NCBI RefSeq assembly: GCF_902833045.1
Contig: NZ_CADFDU010000005.1
Location: forward strand, 434,583 to 498,582
Length of the DNA: 64,000 nt
Reading direction: 5' to 3'
Source: Burkholderia sp. BCC0322
GTDB taxonomy: Bacteria; Pseudomonadota; Gammaproteobacteria; Burkholderiales; Burkholderiaceae
Shown here piece after piece: positions 32,468 through 42,151 of this stretch. The position numbers were made by a program, and so were the translations under genes. Position 1 is the first letter of the stretch. Every line of letters starts with the position of its first letter. The notes below the pieces were generated by a model. The model saw nothing but the letters and a program-made list of their open reading frames with translations, searched no databases and was not told the origin of the DNA.

Positions 32468-33376
32468 TCAGCGCGACCGTTCGCGCCGCCATGCGCCCGG
32501 CGGATGGCCGACGATGCGCGCGAACACGCGGTTCAGGTGGCTCTGGTCCGCGAAGCCGCAGGCGGCTGCGATCTCCGCGAGCGTCATGTCGGTCGTCTCG
32601 ATCAGTTGCCGGGCGCGGATCACGCGCTGTTCGAGCAGCCATTGATGCGGCGTGCGCCCGGTCGTCCGCGAGAACGCACGGATGAAATAGCCGCGCGACA
32701 GATCGCATTCGCTCGCGACCTCCTCGATCGACACGCCGAGATCCGCCTTTTCCATCAGCAACTCCTTGGCGAGCGCGGCCTTGGCCGGCGACAGCAGGCC
32801 CTTGCGCTGCAGGTCGCGCGCGCGCGGATTGCCGTAGCGGCATGCGAGATGCGTGCCGATCGCGAGGCCCATCTGCTCGACGAACAGCGTATTCAGCGCG
32901 CCGGGCGCGTCGAGGCTGTCGGCGACGGCGTGTGCGAGATGGCCCAGCACCGCGTCCTGCACGTCGGGCGCGCAGGTCAGGCCGCCGATTTCCGTTCCGT
33001 CGTGCTCGCGGCCGAGGCGGTCGAGGTAGCCGTGCGACAGCTCGACGAGCACGAAGTCGAACTTGCCGTACAGGTCGGCACGGAAATTCCGGGAAAAATC
33101 GCGAATGTAGATCGAGTTGTGCTGAAACCGCCGCTCGGATTTGCCGGCCCCGCCGTAGATCGTGCGCCGGTGCCCGCTGTTGAGCGATACGCCGATCAGG
33201 AAGCCGCGATCGCTGGCCGCCATCTCGATGCGCTCGAATTGCTCGTCGCGCATGCATTTGCGATGGAGCTTCAGGCCGCCGACCGACCTTTCAATATCCT
33301 TGGACAGCAGGCTCGACAGACATCCGAGCGTGTCTTTCGGCGGCGCCGCCGGCGGCGCGACGTGGAGATCTGGCAT
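32468..33376 (-). CDS. AraC-family transcriptional regulator
   Basis: A 302-residue regulator with a C-terminal AraC/XylS DNA-binding domain: SIEEVASECDLSRGYFIRAF, SRTTGRTPHQWLLEQRVIRA, then the second HTH TLAEIAAACGFADQSHLNRV and FARIVGHPPGAWRRE. The N-terminal 180 residues are a ligand-binding domain with SIYIRDFSRNFRADLYGKFD-like strands and no motif that I recognise. It is divergent from the large winged-helix/STAND regulator across a 399-base gap, and may respond to a compound handled by neighbouring enzymes. No ribosome binding site stands out. Confidence 0.9.
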   Translation of the reverse strand: MPDLHVAPPAAPPKDTLGCLSSLLSKDIERSVGGLKLHRKCMRDEQFERIEMAASDRGFLIGVSLNSGHRRTIYGGAGKSERRFQHNSIYIRDFSRNFRADLYGKFDFVLVELSHGYLDRLGREHDGTEIGGLTCAPDVQDAVLGHLAHAVADSLDAPGALNTLFVEQMGLAIGTHLACRYGNPRARDLQRKGLLSPAKAALAKELLMEKADLGVSIEEVASECDLSRGYFIRAFSRTTGRTPHQWLLEQRVIRARQLIETTDMTLAEIAAACGFADQSHLNRVFARIVGHPPGAWRRERSR

Positions 33377-33681
33377 GGCGGAACAATCCTTCGGTTGTGG
33401 GGCGGCGCGCGAGCATTTTTACGCGCAGTTTATACGGCGCGCCCGGCAGCCCCAAGATAACTTGAATAAATGTCCACTTGCTGACGAAATGCTTGCCGCG
33501 GACCGATCCGAGCCGCGCCAGGCCCGGCCGGCAAGCGAAGGCGCTATTCTGACTGATATCACCCCATTTATATTCGCGCGCCGTGCGTTCGGTGGCGTGC
33601 CGCCGCGGCAGGGGCCAGTGCATTTTCCTTCAAGATTTTTATTTATACGGCGTTTACACTCGGCCCACTTTTTTGAGATTA

Positions 33682-33710
33682 GCCCCCGGCCTGCAGGGCT
33701 GGCCGGGGGC
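33682..33710. other. strong GC hairpin in the 33377-33775 intergenic region
   Basis: GCCCCCGGCC pairs perfectly with GGCCGGGGGC around a 9-base loop, about 65 bases before the STAND-regulator start. A T-run precedes rather than follows it on the plus strand, so a simple terminator for either gene is unlikely. A leader-RNA structure or boundary element is possible. The rest of the 399-base gap contains no gene that I can support. Confidence 0.4.
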
Positions 33711-33775
33711 GCACTCCCGCCCCGGTGAACTGACGTGTTCACATGGCGGTCATCGTGGGGAACCTGGAGGCGGCT

Positions 33776-36661
33776 ATGATCCAGATCGGGACGTTGTCGG
33801 TGGATTTCGAGCAGCGAGACATTCGCTGCCACGGTGCGTCGTTGCGTATTGGCGCACGCGCGCTTGACATACTGGAAGTACTGCATCGCGCCAACGGTTC
33901 CGTCGTGTCGAAGGACGACATCATGGATGCCGTCTGGCCGGGCCTGATCGTCGAGGAGAACCGGCTGCAGGTGCATGTCGCGACGTTGCGCAAGGCGCTG
34001 GGCGCGAACCGCGACCTGATCAAGACGGTGCCGGGCCGCGGTTACCTGCTGATCGCGAATCCCGCCGCCGTACACGAGGCGGCGCCGCGCACGGCTGCGT
34101 TGCCGCACGACGCCGTCGTGGCTGCCCGTCCGGTTCCGCTGGTCGGACGTCAGGCCGAGATCGAGCAGATCGTCGACATGATCGAACGTGCGCCGGTCGT
34201 CACGCTGGTCGGTGCGGGCGGCATCGGCAAGACGAGCCTGGCCGAGCGGGTCGCGCACGAACGGCACAGCCGCTCCGGCGAGCGCGTCCTGTTCGTGGCG
34301 CTGGCGAGTGCCGCGACGCGCGACGACGTGTTGCTCGCGATCGCCGCGGAACTGGGACTCGAGACGGACGGCCTGCCGGGCATCGACCGGATCGGCGATG
34401 CGTTCGCCGCGTCGCCGGGCCTGCTCGTGCTCGACAACGCGGAGCACGTCGTCGATCTGGTTGCCGACCTCGTCGATACGCTGACGTCGCGCGCCGCATC
34501 GCAGCGCGTGCTCGTGACGAGTCGCGAACCGCTTCATATCTCGGCCGAAGCCGTGTTTCGCGTGAGCCCGCTGGCGGTGCCGGACGGCGCTGCATCCGTC
34601 GACGAGATCGAGCGCTCTTCGGCCGTCGAGCTGTTCCTGGCGCGAATCCGTGCCGCCACGCCCGACTGCGCGGTCGATCCGGCCGGCATCCGGCTGATCG
34701 GCGACATCTGCCGTCGCCTCGACGGGCTGCCGCTTGCCATCGAACTGGCTGCCGCGCGCGTCGCGACGCTCGGGCTCGAGATCGTCGCGTCGCGTCTCGA
34801 CGACAGGCTGAACCTGCTGACGGGCGGGCTGCGCTCGGCGCTGCCGCGCCACCAGACGCTGCGGGCGACGTTCGACTGGAGCTATGTGCTGCTGGATGCG
34901 CCCGCGCGGTCGCTGTTTCGTCGGATGGCGTGCTTCATCGGCCCGTTTACGTTCGATGCCGCCCGCGAGGTTGCGATGGAGCCCGGCATGTCGGCCGCCG
35001 AAATGATCGCGGTGCTCGGCGAACTGGTCGCGAAGTCGCTGGTGACCGTCGAGTTCGACGGTGCGCAGGCGCGCTACCGGTTGACTGAATCGACGCGCGC
35101 GTATGCGCTCGAGAAGCTGCACAACGAGGGTGAATTCGACGCGATCGCCGAGCGTCATGCGCGCTACGAACGCGAGCAGGGGGAAGCGCGGATGCAGGCA
35201 CAGGCCGCGGACCACGCGAGCCTGCGTCTCGCCGCCGATGCGCCGGCGTCGCGCGAGCCCGTGGCGGCCGAGCCGCAGGCGCTGGAGGCGGACGCGTTGG
35301 CGCGCGCGTTGCTGGAGCCGGCGCGGATGCGCGAATGTGCGACACCGGCGCGGCGAGCGCTCGACGCGATCGAGGCCGGGGAGGGCGCGTCCGTCGACGC
35401 GGCGCGCGAGATGCGCTTGCGCGCGGCCTATGCGTCGGCGCTGCTGCATACCGATGGCGATACGCATACGGCCGCCGCGATGTGGGACCGGACGCTCGCG
35501 CTCGCGGGCCGGATCGGCGACGAGGCATTCGACGCGCGTGCGCTGGTCGGGCTGTGGAACACGATGCTGACGCGCTCCGACATCCACGAATCGTTGCGCT
35601 ACGCGACGCGCTTCGAGCGCGCCGCCGAGCGGCGGGGCGATCGGTCGCAGCGGCTGCTGGCGAATGCGATGGTCGCGACCTCGCTGCATTACTTCGGCGA
35701 GCACGCGCAGGCGCGCGAGCGGCTGGAAGCGGCGACGGCCGAGCTGGCCGAGGCCGGCGATCCGTCGTGCGCGGAGGCGGCGCTGGGGATCGACATCGCG
35801 ACGCTCGGCCGGACGATGCTGACGCGGCTCGTGTGGATGCAGGGCGATCCGGAATATGCGATGCGACTGGCGGCGCAGGCAGTCGAATGCGCGCGCCGCG
35901 CCGGTTCGGGGCTGGCGTTGTGCGTCGTGATCGGTGCCGCGGCCGTACCGATTGCATTGCGCTATGGCGATCACGACGTGATTTCCGACTATCTCGGCAC
36001 GCTGCGATCGACCGCCGAGGCGAACGGGTTCGATATCTGGCTCAGTCACGCGGAATGTCTGGCCGGGCAGTTCGACATCCAGGCCGGGCACCCCGGTGCC
36101 GGTCTCGCGCGGCTCGAGCCCGCGCTGCGGCGCATCGAAACCAGCGGGTTCCGGCGCGTGCTCGCACCGCTGACCGTCGCGTACGCGGAAGGATTGACGC
36201 GTACGGGCCGCGCGGCCGAGGCCTGCACGAAGCTCGACGCGACGCTCGCCCGCTGTCGCGCGCACGGCGAGCATTTGTTCGTGCCCGAGCTGTTGCGCGC
36301 CCGGGGGCTCGCGATGCTCGAACAGGCCCGCACCGCCGATGCGGACCTCGCGATTGCCTGCGAAGCCGACGGGCACCGTCATCTGCTGATGGGGATCCAT
36401 ACCGCGAACGGGCAAGGGGCAGCCATGTGGGCGCTGCGCGGCACGCTCGATCTCGCCGATCACCTGATCGAGCGTGGGCGTACCGCGCAGGCTGCGTCGC
36501 TGCTGGCCAGCCTGCCGGGGCATTTCGATCCGCAATCGCGTGCGTTCGATGTTCGCCGGCTGGCGCGCGTGCAGAACTTCGTTCGCCGGGAGACGACGCC
36601 GTCGACGGCCCGTCCGCGCATGCGGCACGAGGCGGCGGATGCGATGCAGCAGGTGGCGTAA
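33776..36661 (+). CDS. winged-helix/STAND ATPase transcriptional regulator, 961 aa
   Basis: A very large regulator. Residues 1-100 are an OmpR/PhoB-type winged helix (MIQIGTLSVDFEQRDIRCHG .. VVSKDDIMDAVWPGLIVEEN .. KTVPGRGYLL). Residues about 125-400 are an NB-ARC/STAND ATPase with Walker A LVGAGGIGKTSLAERV (near 145), Walker B LLVLDNAEHV (near 215) and the VTSREPL sensor. The C-terminal half is alpha-helical, TPR-like sensor text. Such AfsR-like STAND proteins switch on transcription when a ligand drives ATP-dependent oligomerisation. GGAGG supports the ATG at 33776 over an upstream ATG. It lies upstream of the YtcJ amidohydrolase and HD-protein genes, its likely targets, and has a truncated paralogue at 58319. 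Confidence 0.88.
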   Translation: MIQIGTLSVDFEQRDIRCHGASLRIGARALDILEVLHRANGSVVSKDDIMDAVWPGLIVEENRLQVHVATLRKALGANRDLIKTVPGRGYLLIANPAAVHEAAPRTAALPHDAVVAARPVPLVGRQAEIEQIVDMIERAPVVTLVGAGGIGKTSLAERVAHERHSRSGERVLFVALASAATRDDVLLAIAAELGLETDGLPGIDRIGDAFAASPGLLVLDNAEHVVDLVADLVDTLTSRAASQRVLVTSREPLHISAEAVFRVSPLAVPDGAASVDEIERSSAVELFLARIRAATPDCAVDPAGIRLIGDICRRLDGLPLAIELAAARVATLGLEIVASRLDDRLNLLTGGLRSALPRHQTLRATFDWSYVLLDAPARSLFRRMACFIGPFTFDAAREVAMEPGMSAAEMIAVLGELVAKSLVTVEFDGAQARYRLTESTRAYALEKLHNEGEFDAIAERHARYEREQGEARMQAQAADHASLRLAADAPASREPVAAEPQALEADALARALLEPARMRECATPARRALDAIEAGEGASVDAAREMRLRAAYASALLHTDGDTHTAAAMWDRTLALAGRIGDEAFDARALVGLWNTMLTRSDIHESLRYATRFERAAERRGDRSQRLLANAMVATSLHYFGEHAQARERLEAATAELAEAGDPSCAEAALGIDIATLGRTMLTRLVWMQGDPEYAMRLAAQAVECARRAGSGLALCVVIGAAAVPIALRYGDHDVISDYLGTLRSTAEANGFDIWLSHAECLAGQFDIQAGHPGAGLARLEPALRRIETSGFRRVLAPLTVAYAEGLTRTGRAAEACTKLDATLARCRAHGEHLFVPELLRARGLAMLEQARTADADLAIACEADGHRHLLMGIHTANGQGAAMWALRGTLDLADHLIERGRTAQAASLLASLPGHFDPQSRAFDVRRLARVQNFVRRETTPSTARPRMRHEAADAMQQVA

Positions 36662-36825
36662 CGGCGCGCCGGACCCGTGCAAGACGCCGCCGCGCCATCG
36701 CGCCGCGGCCTGCCGGTCCGATCGTTCAATGTTCAAGGGGAAGTGGATGGTCCGTGTATCGTCAATCCGGGTGCATGCCGCGTGCGACCGTGTGCCGGCT
36801 TTCGGGGCAAGCAGGAGGCCGGACG

Positions 36826-38715
36826 GTGCTTAAGGCGACGGAACCCGCGGAATCGGCGGACCTCATCGTATACAACGGCAAGATCGCGACGCAGGACGAC
36901 CGGCAGTCGTTCGTGACCGCGCTCGCGGTGAAGGACGGCCGGATCCTCGCGGCCGGCGGCGAGCCCGACGTGATGCGCCACGCGCGCGCCGACACGCTGC
37001 GCATCGACCTGAACGGCCGTACCGTGATCCCGGGGCTGAACGATTCGCACCTGCACGTGATCCGCGGCGGCCTCAATTTCAATCTGGAACTGCGCTGGGA
37101 CGGCGTGCCGACGCTGGCCGATGCGCTCGCCATGCTGCACCGCCAAGTGCTGCGCACGCCTGCGCGGCAGTGGGTGCGCGTGGTCGGCGGCTGGACCGAA
37201 TTCCAGTTCGCGGAGAAGCGCGGGCCGACGGTGGCCGAACTCAACGCGATCGCGCCCGACACGCCGGTCTTCATCATGCACCTGGGCGACAGCGCGCTGC
37301 TGAACGCGGCCGCGCTGCGCGCGATCGGTTATGGCCGCGACACGTCCGATCCGCCCGGCGGCGAAATCCAGCGGGATCGCCTCGGCAGGCCGACCGGCAT
37401 GCTGATCGCGCGACCGGACATGGCCGTCCTGCACACCGCGCTCGAGAAGGGCCCGAAGCTCGGTCACGACGACCAGATGAATTCGATGCGGCACTTCATG
37501 CGCGAACTGAACCGCCTCGGCGTGACGAGCGCGATCGACGCCGGCGGCGATTTCCAGGCCTTTCCCGACGACTACGGCCCGATCCTGGCGCTCGCCAGGC
37601 GCGGCGAACTGACGGTGCGCATCGCATACAGCCTGTTCGTGCAGCATCCCGGACGGGAACTCGACGACTACGCGCGCTGGGTGACGCTGGCCAAGCCCGG
37701 CGACGGCGACGCGTTCCTGCGGATGAACGGCGCGGGCGAACTGCTGGTGTACTCCGCGGCCGACTTCGGGAATTTTCTCGAACCGCGCCCCGATCTGCCC
37801 GAAGCGCTCGAGGCCGAACTGGCCGCGGTGGTGCGGCTGCTGGTGCGGCACCGCTGGCCGTTCCGGCTGCACGCGACCTACGACGAATCGATCGGCCGCT
37901 TCCTGAACGTGCTCGAAGCCGTGAACCGCGACATGCCGTTCGACGGGCTGCGCTGGTTCTTCGACCACTGCGAGACCATTTCGGATGCGAACATCGCGCG
38001 CATCGCCGCGCTCGGCGGCGGCGTGACGGTCCAGCACCGGATGGCGTTCCAGGGCGAGTACTTCATTGCGCGCTACGGCGCGGAAGCGGCCACGCGCACG
38101 CCGCCGATCCGCGCGATGCTGGCGGCCGGGCTGCCGGTCGGCGCGGGCACCGACGCGACGCGCATCGCGAGCTACAACCCGTTCGTGTCGCTGTACTGGA
38201 TGGTGTCCGGGCGCACCGTCGGCGGCACGGCGCTCTATCCCGAACGCAACCGGCTCAGCCGGATGGAAGCGCTGCGCCGCTACACGGTCGGCAGTGCATG
38301 GTTCTCGAGCGAGGACGACCGCAAGGGCGCGCTGGTGCCCGGCCAGTACGCGGATTTCGCGGTGCTGACGGACGACTACTTCACGGTCGACGAACCACTG
38401 ATCAAATCCTTGTCGTCGGTGCTGACGGTCGTCGACGGCAAGGTCGTGCATGCGGACGACGAGTTCGCGCCGCTCGCGCCGCCGCCGCTGCCGGTCAGCC
38501 CCGCGTGGTCGCCGGTGGCCGAATTCGGCGGCGCCGGCGGAACCGGCCAACGTCGTCCGGCCGCTTCGGCGCAGCCGCGCGCGGCGGCCGGCGACGGCGC
38601 GGACGCCGGTTTCGCGCGCGGCCACGGGCGTCGTTTCGCGCAGCGCCTTCATGTGGCCGCGCGGGAGGCTGTCGAGCAGTGCGAAGCATTCGGTCAACCC
38701 GGTGTCGCGTTTTAG
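36826..38715 (+). CDS. YtcJ-type amidohydrolase
   Basis: A 629-residue metal-dependent amidohydrolase. Metal ligands are visible as the H-x-H in GLNDSHLHVIRG (His75, His77), with further motif text DHCETISDAN and the late GAGTDATRIASYNPF (Asp). These define the YtcJ/ImiP-like branch that hydrolyses C-N bonds in formamides, hydantoin-like or related compounds. The start is a GTG with AGGAGG seven bases upstream. After about residue 565 the usual C-terminus gives way to a low-complexity Ala/Gly/Arg-rich tail, so the original end may have been altered by a frameshift. It follows the STAND regulator and precedes the HD-like gene. Confidence 0.85.
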   Translation: MLKATEPAESADLIVYNGKIATQDDRQSFVTALAVKDGRILAAGGEPDVMRHARADTLRIDLNGRTVIPGLNDSHLHVIRGGLNFNLELRWDGVPTLADALAMLHRQVLRTPARQWVRVVGGWTEFQFAEKRGPTVAELNAIAPDTPVFIMHLGDSALLNAAALRAIGYGRDTSDPPGGEIQRDRLGRPTGMLIARPDMAVLHTALEKGPKLGHDDQMNSMRHFMRELNRLGVTSAIDAGGDFQAFPDDYGPILALARRGELTVRIAYSLFVQHPGRELDDYARWVTLAKPGDGDAFLRMNGAGELLVYSAADFGNFLEPRPDLPEALEAELAAVVRLLVRHRWPFRLHATYDESIGRFLNVLEAVNRDMPFDGLRWFFDHCETISDANIARIAALGGGVTVQHRMAFQGEYFIARYGAEAATRTPPIRAMLAAGLPVGAGTDATRIASYNPFVSLYWMVSGRTVGGTALYPERNRLSRMEALRRYTVGSAWFSSEDDRKGALVPGQYADFAVLTDDYFTVDEPLIKSLSSVLTVVDGKVVHADDEFAPLAPPPLPVSPAWSPVAEFGGAGGTGQRRPAASAQPRAAAGDGADAGFARGHGRRFAQRLHVAAREAVEQCEAFGQPGVAF

Positions 38716-38811
38716 GATGGCGTCGGTCAACGGGCAGACCGGCCACCCCGGCACGTGTCGCGCGATGAATAGATGATGATTCGCCCCCTGCGCGGGGCAG
38801 AAGGAGACGAA

Positions 38812-39483
38812 ATGAGTGCTGCGCACACCTGCGCACGGGCCGATGACGAAGTCGCCGGCGTCCGCATTCCCCGGACGCCGATGGCGATCGAGGCCGCCGA
38901 AGCGGCATGCGCGTCGCTACCGCGGGTGATCACCGATCACGCTTGCCGGGTGTTCGTCCTCGCGTCGCTGGCTGCGCGCCGGGCAGGCGAGACACTCGAT
39001 GCGGATGCGCTGTACGTGGCCGCGATGTACGCGAACATGGGATTGAGCACCGCGTATGGCCGCTCGACCGAGCGCTACGAGCTCGACAGCGCCGATGCCG
39101 CGCAGGCGTTCCTGCTGCGCCATCAGACGTCGCAGCGCCTGCGCGACGACGTGTGGCGCGCGATCGCGCTGCATACGACGCCCGGCGTGGCCGCGCGTGT
39201 GTCGCCGCTCGCGCGTGCGCTGGCGTCCGCCGTATCGACCGACCTGATGGCAACCGGCTTCGACGCGTATTCGGCCGACGAGCGGCGGGCGCTGCTCGCC
39301 GCCTACCCGCGCGGCGACGGGTTCGGCGACGCGTTTCTCGACGCGATCGCACGCGGGGTCGCGCACCGGCCGGCGTCGACGTTCGGCACGTGGAGCGCGG
39401 ATGTGCTCGAGCGCGCCGATCCGGATTTTCACCGGCCGAATTTCTGCGGACGCGTGCTGGGCGCGCGCTGGAAAGACGCCTGA
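38812..39483 (+). CDS. cyanamide-hydratase-like HD-family protein lacking the HD motif
   Basis: A 223-residue member of the HD-domain family that includes cyanamide hydratases. It aligns end to end with the protein at 57173-57814 (e.g. ALYVAAMYANMGLSTAYGRS against LLYVAALFHDFGLTERYRHS; shared WRAIALHT, PNFCG-type C-terminus). The diagnostic His-Asp is replaced by Ala74-Asn75, and a third ligand (GIH in the paralogue) is Ala127 here. His43 and His121 remain. Metal binding and hydratase activity are therefore unlikely, and it may be a sensor, a partner or a decaying gene. The GAAGGAG ribosome binding site supports the ATG. Confidence 0.8.
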   Translation: MSAAHTCARADDEVAGVRIPRTPMAIEAAEAACASLPRVITDHACRVFVLASLAARRAGETLDADALYVAAMYANMGLSTAYGRSTERYELDSADAAQAFLLRHQTSQRLRDDVWRAIALHTTPGVAARVSPLARALASAVSTDLMATGFDAYSADERRALLAAYPRGDGFGDAFLDAIARGVAHRPASTFGTWSADVLERADPDFHRPNFCGRVLGARWKDA

Positions 39484-39569
39484 CGGGTTCGTTCCGGACG
39501 ATCCGGCCGACTTCGCCGGTCGGCGGAGCGGCCCGGCGCTTGTCGCCCCGGGCTGCCGCCGGGGCGGGC

Positions 39570-40682
39570 TCAGGCGTTCCGGGCCGCCACGTCGTGACGC
39601 GCATAGTCGACGTATCCCGCGCGGTCGCCGCCATACCAGCCGGCCGTCTTCGGCGTGGCGAGCGGTGTATTCGCCGCGAGGCGTTCGACGAGATCGGGGT
39701 TGGCGATGTACGCGCGCGCGAACGCGACGAGATCGGCGTCGCCCGCATCGATCAGCGCATGCGCGGCATCCGGCGCGATGCCGCCGTTGACGATCAGCGT
39801 GCCGCCGAAGTGCTTGCGCGTGTGCTCGACGATGCGCGGCAGGTCGGGCTCGCCGCTCCAGCCGTTGGTATCCGCCGCGTGCAGATAGGCGACGCCGGCT
39901 TCGTCGAGCATGCGGCCGACGTAGGCGTACGTCGCATCCGGATCGGCGTCGCGCACGTTGTTGTACTGCGCGTACGGCGAGATGCGCACGCCCACGCGGT
40001 CGAGCGGCATCACGCCGCCGACCGCGTCGACGACTTCCTCGAGGAAGCGCGCGCGGTTCGCGACCGAGCCGCCGTAACGGTCGTCGCGGCGGTTCAGCGT
40101 CGACGACAGGAACTGGTGCGGCAGGTAGCCGTTGGCTGCATGGATCTCGACGCCGTCGAAGCCGGCCGCCTTCGCGCGGCCGGCCGCCTGGCGGAATTCG
40201 CCGACCGTCGCGGCGACTTCGTCCGTCGTCATCGCGCGCGACGGCGTCGCGTGAATCTTCGTGTAATAGCCGTTCTGCAATTGCGCCCACACCTGCAACT
40301 GCTCGAGATCGTCGTTGACGCCGGACGGCGACAGCGGCGCGTCGCCGCCGAGCAGCGTCAGCGAGCTCACGCGGCCGCCGTGCCACAGCTGCGCGAAGAT
40401 GCGGCCGCCGTTCGCATGGACCGCGTCCGTGATCTGCTGCCAGCCGGCCGCTTGCTCGTCGGTGACGAGCCCCGGCGTCAGTTCGAACGACGCGGAGGCC
40501 GGGCTGACGTTGGTTGCCTCGGTCACGATCAGGCCGGCGGACGCGCGCTGTGCGTAGTATTCGGCCATGAGTGCGGTCGGCTGGCCGCGCGACGGCGCGC
40601 GCGAGCGCGTCATCGGCCCCATCACGACACGGTTGGGAAGCGGCAGGCCGCGCAGATCGTAGTGGCTGAGCAGGGAAGACAT
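39570..40682 (-). CDS. Old Yellow Enzyme-family NADH:flavin oxidoreductase
   Basis: A 370-residue FMN-dependent ene-reductase of the NemA/OYE type. The N-terminus LRGLPLPNRVVMGPMTRSRA is the FMN-phosphate entry region. FAQLWHGGR and EIHAANGYLPHQFLS hold substrate-binding His residues, and NGGIAPDAAHALI with VAFARAYIANPDLVERL forms the C-terminal FMN site. It would reduce activated C=C bonds, N-ethylmaleimide or nitro compounds. It lies downstream of an MFS exporter on the same strand, 153 bases away, a common pairing in detoxification units. Confidence 0.92.
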   Translation of the reverse strand: MSSLLSHYDLRGLPLPNRVVMGPMTRSRAPSRGQPTALMAEYYAQRASAGLIVTEATNVSPASASFELTPGLVTDEQAAGWQQITDAVHANGGRIFAQLWHGGRVSSLTLLGGDAPLSPSGVNDDLEQLQVWAQLQNGYYTKIHATPSRAMTTDEVAATVGEFRQAAGRAKAAGFDGVEIHAANGYLPHQFLSSTLNRRDDRYGGSVANRARFLEEVVDAVGGVMPLDRVGVRISPYAQYNNVRDADPDATYAYVGRMLDEAGVAYLHAADTNGWSGEPDLPRIVEHTRKHFGGTLIVNGGIAPDAAHALIDAGDADLVAFARAYIANPDLVERLAANTPLATPKTAGWYGGDRAGYVDYARHDVAARNA

Positions 40683-40835
40683 GACGGATTCCTTTTGCGT
40701 GGAGCAGGGCGGTGCCGCTCATCGTGCGGCGGGCCCTGCGGAAAGTTCGGTTGCGATGCGGGTGACGTGCCGGCAGCGTTCCGGCGCGCGAACGGCCCGG
40801 GCGGGAGTCGCGCGTGAACCGGTGCCGGCGCCGGT

Positions 40836-42053
40836 TCAGGCTTGTGCGTGGCGTTCGGCGTGCGGACGCCCGATCGCGAGGTAGTGCGCCAGCGCAACGA
40901 TCGGGAACGCGCCGGCGACAGCGGCGACGAGCGGCCAGCCGCCATGCGCGTACAGCGGGCTCGCGAGCGCGGAGCCGAACGCGCCGCCGACGAAGATGCT
41001 CGTCATGTACAGCGCGTTCAGGCGGTTGCGGCTCGCCGCATGCAGCGCATAGATCTCGCGCTGGCCGAGCACCATGTTCATCTGCACCGCGAAATCGAGC
41101 ACGATGCCCGTGATGACGAGCCCATACAGGCCGGCGCCGTGGATCAGCGCAACCGCATACGCCAGCGTGCCGGCGACCAGTGCGATCAGCGTCGCCCGCA
41201 CGGTATGGCCGGCATCCGCGAGGCGGCCCGCGACCGGCGCCGATGTCGCGCCGATCGCACCGACGAGCGCGAACAGGCCGATGGCCGATTGCGACAGCCC
41301 GTAGTGACGCGTCAGCTCGACCGGCACGGCGGTCCAGAACAGGCTGAACGACGCGAACATCAGGCCCTGGTAGAACGCGCGATGGCGCAGCACCGGCATC
41401 GTGCGGACCAGATGCAGCAGCGAGCCGATCAGTTCGAAGTAGGTCGCGCGATGATCGGGCTGACGCGACGGGATCGTCAGCGCGAGCACGGCCGTCACGA
41501 GCGTCATCAGCACGGCGGCGGCCGCGAACACGACGCGCCAGCCGAACGCGTCGGCCACGACGCTCGACAGCGGGCGCGCGAGCAGGATGCCGAGCAGCAG
41601 CCCGCTCATGATCGTGCCGACTACCCGGCCGCGCGAATGATCCGGCGCGAGGTGCGCGGCGAGCGGCACCAGGATCTGGACGGCGACCGAGCTGAAACCG
41701 ACCAGCAGCGAGATCGCGAGGAACAGCCCGGGCGTCTGGACGACCGCGGCCGCCGCGAGGCTCGCGATCGACACGACGGCCGTGACGATCATCAGCTTGC
41801 GGTTCTCGAGCAGGTCGCCGAGCGGCACGATGAAGAACAGGCCGAGCGCATAGCCGATCTGCGTCAGCGACACGATGAGGCTCGCGGTCTCGCCGGACAT
41901 GTGCAGGCTCGGCGCGATGAGTTCGGTGATCGGCTGCGCGTAATACAGGTTCGCGACGATCGCGCCGCAACTGAACGCGAACAGCAGGATGAGGCCCTGC
42001 GTGAGCTTGACCGCGTGCCCGTGGGCCGCAACCGGGGTGGATTCTGCTGACAT
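40836..42053 (-). CDS. MFS transporter (YnfM/sugar-efflux-like)
   Basis: A 405-residue major facilitator protein with twelve hydrophobic segments. GAIVANLYYAQPITELIA at the first helix and LGDLLENRKLMI (motif A loop) are typical of the DHA1 YnfM/YceL-type exporters; SLTQIGYALGLFFIVPLGDL is the second helix. It probably exports a hydrophobic inhibitor or metabolite. The ATG at 42053 has AAGGAG six bases upstream and is preferred over longer upstream frames. It is cotranscribed or coregulated with the OYE gene downstream, and a palindrome at 42152-42169 lies about 100 bases upstream. Confidence 0.88.
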   Translation of the reverse strand: MSAESTPVAAHGHAVKLTQGLILLFAFSCGAIVANLYYAQPITELIAPSLHMSGETASLIVSLTQIGYALGLFFIVPLGDLLENRKLMIVTAVVSIASLAAAAVVQTPGLFLAISLLVGFSSVAVQILVPLAAHLAPDHSRGRVVGTIMSGLLLGILLARPLSSVVADAFGWRVVFAAAAVLMTLVTAVLALTIPSRQPDHRATYFELIGSLLHLVRTMPVLRHRAFYQGLMFASFSLFWTAVPVELTRHYGLSQSAIGLFALVGAIGATSAPVAGRLADAGHTVRATLIALVAGTLAYAVALIHGAGLYGLVITGIVLDFAVQMNMVLGQREIYALHAASRNRLNALYMTSIFVGGAFGSALASPLYAHGGWPLVAAVAGAFPIVALAHYLAIGRPHAERHAQA

Positions 42054-42151
42054 CGTCGACTCCTTGAAAAGAGGGGGCGGGTGCCCGTTCATCGAGCGGG
42101 CGTTCCGATTGCCGTCGCGGCGAAACGGAAGCCGCCGCATTGCCGTCAAGA

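Noticed and set aside
33419-36736. 1105-codon minus-strand open frame
   Set aside because: It is antisense to the STAND regulator; no recognisable domain, shadow composition.
36733-38826. 697-codon minus-strand open frame
   Set aside because: It is antisense to the YtcJ amidohydrolase; a shadow frame.
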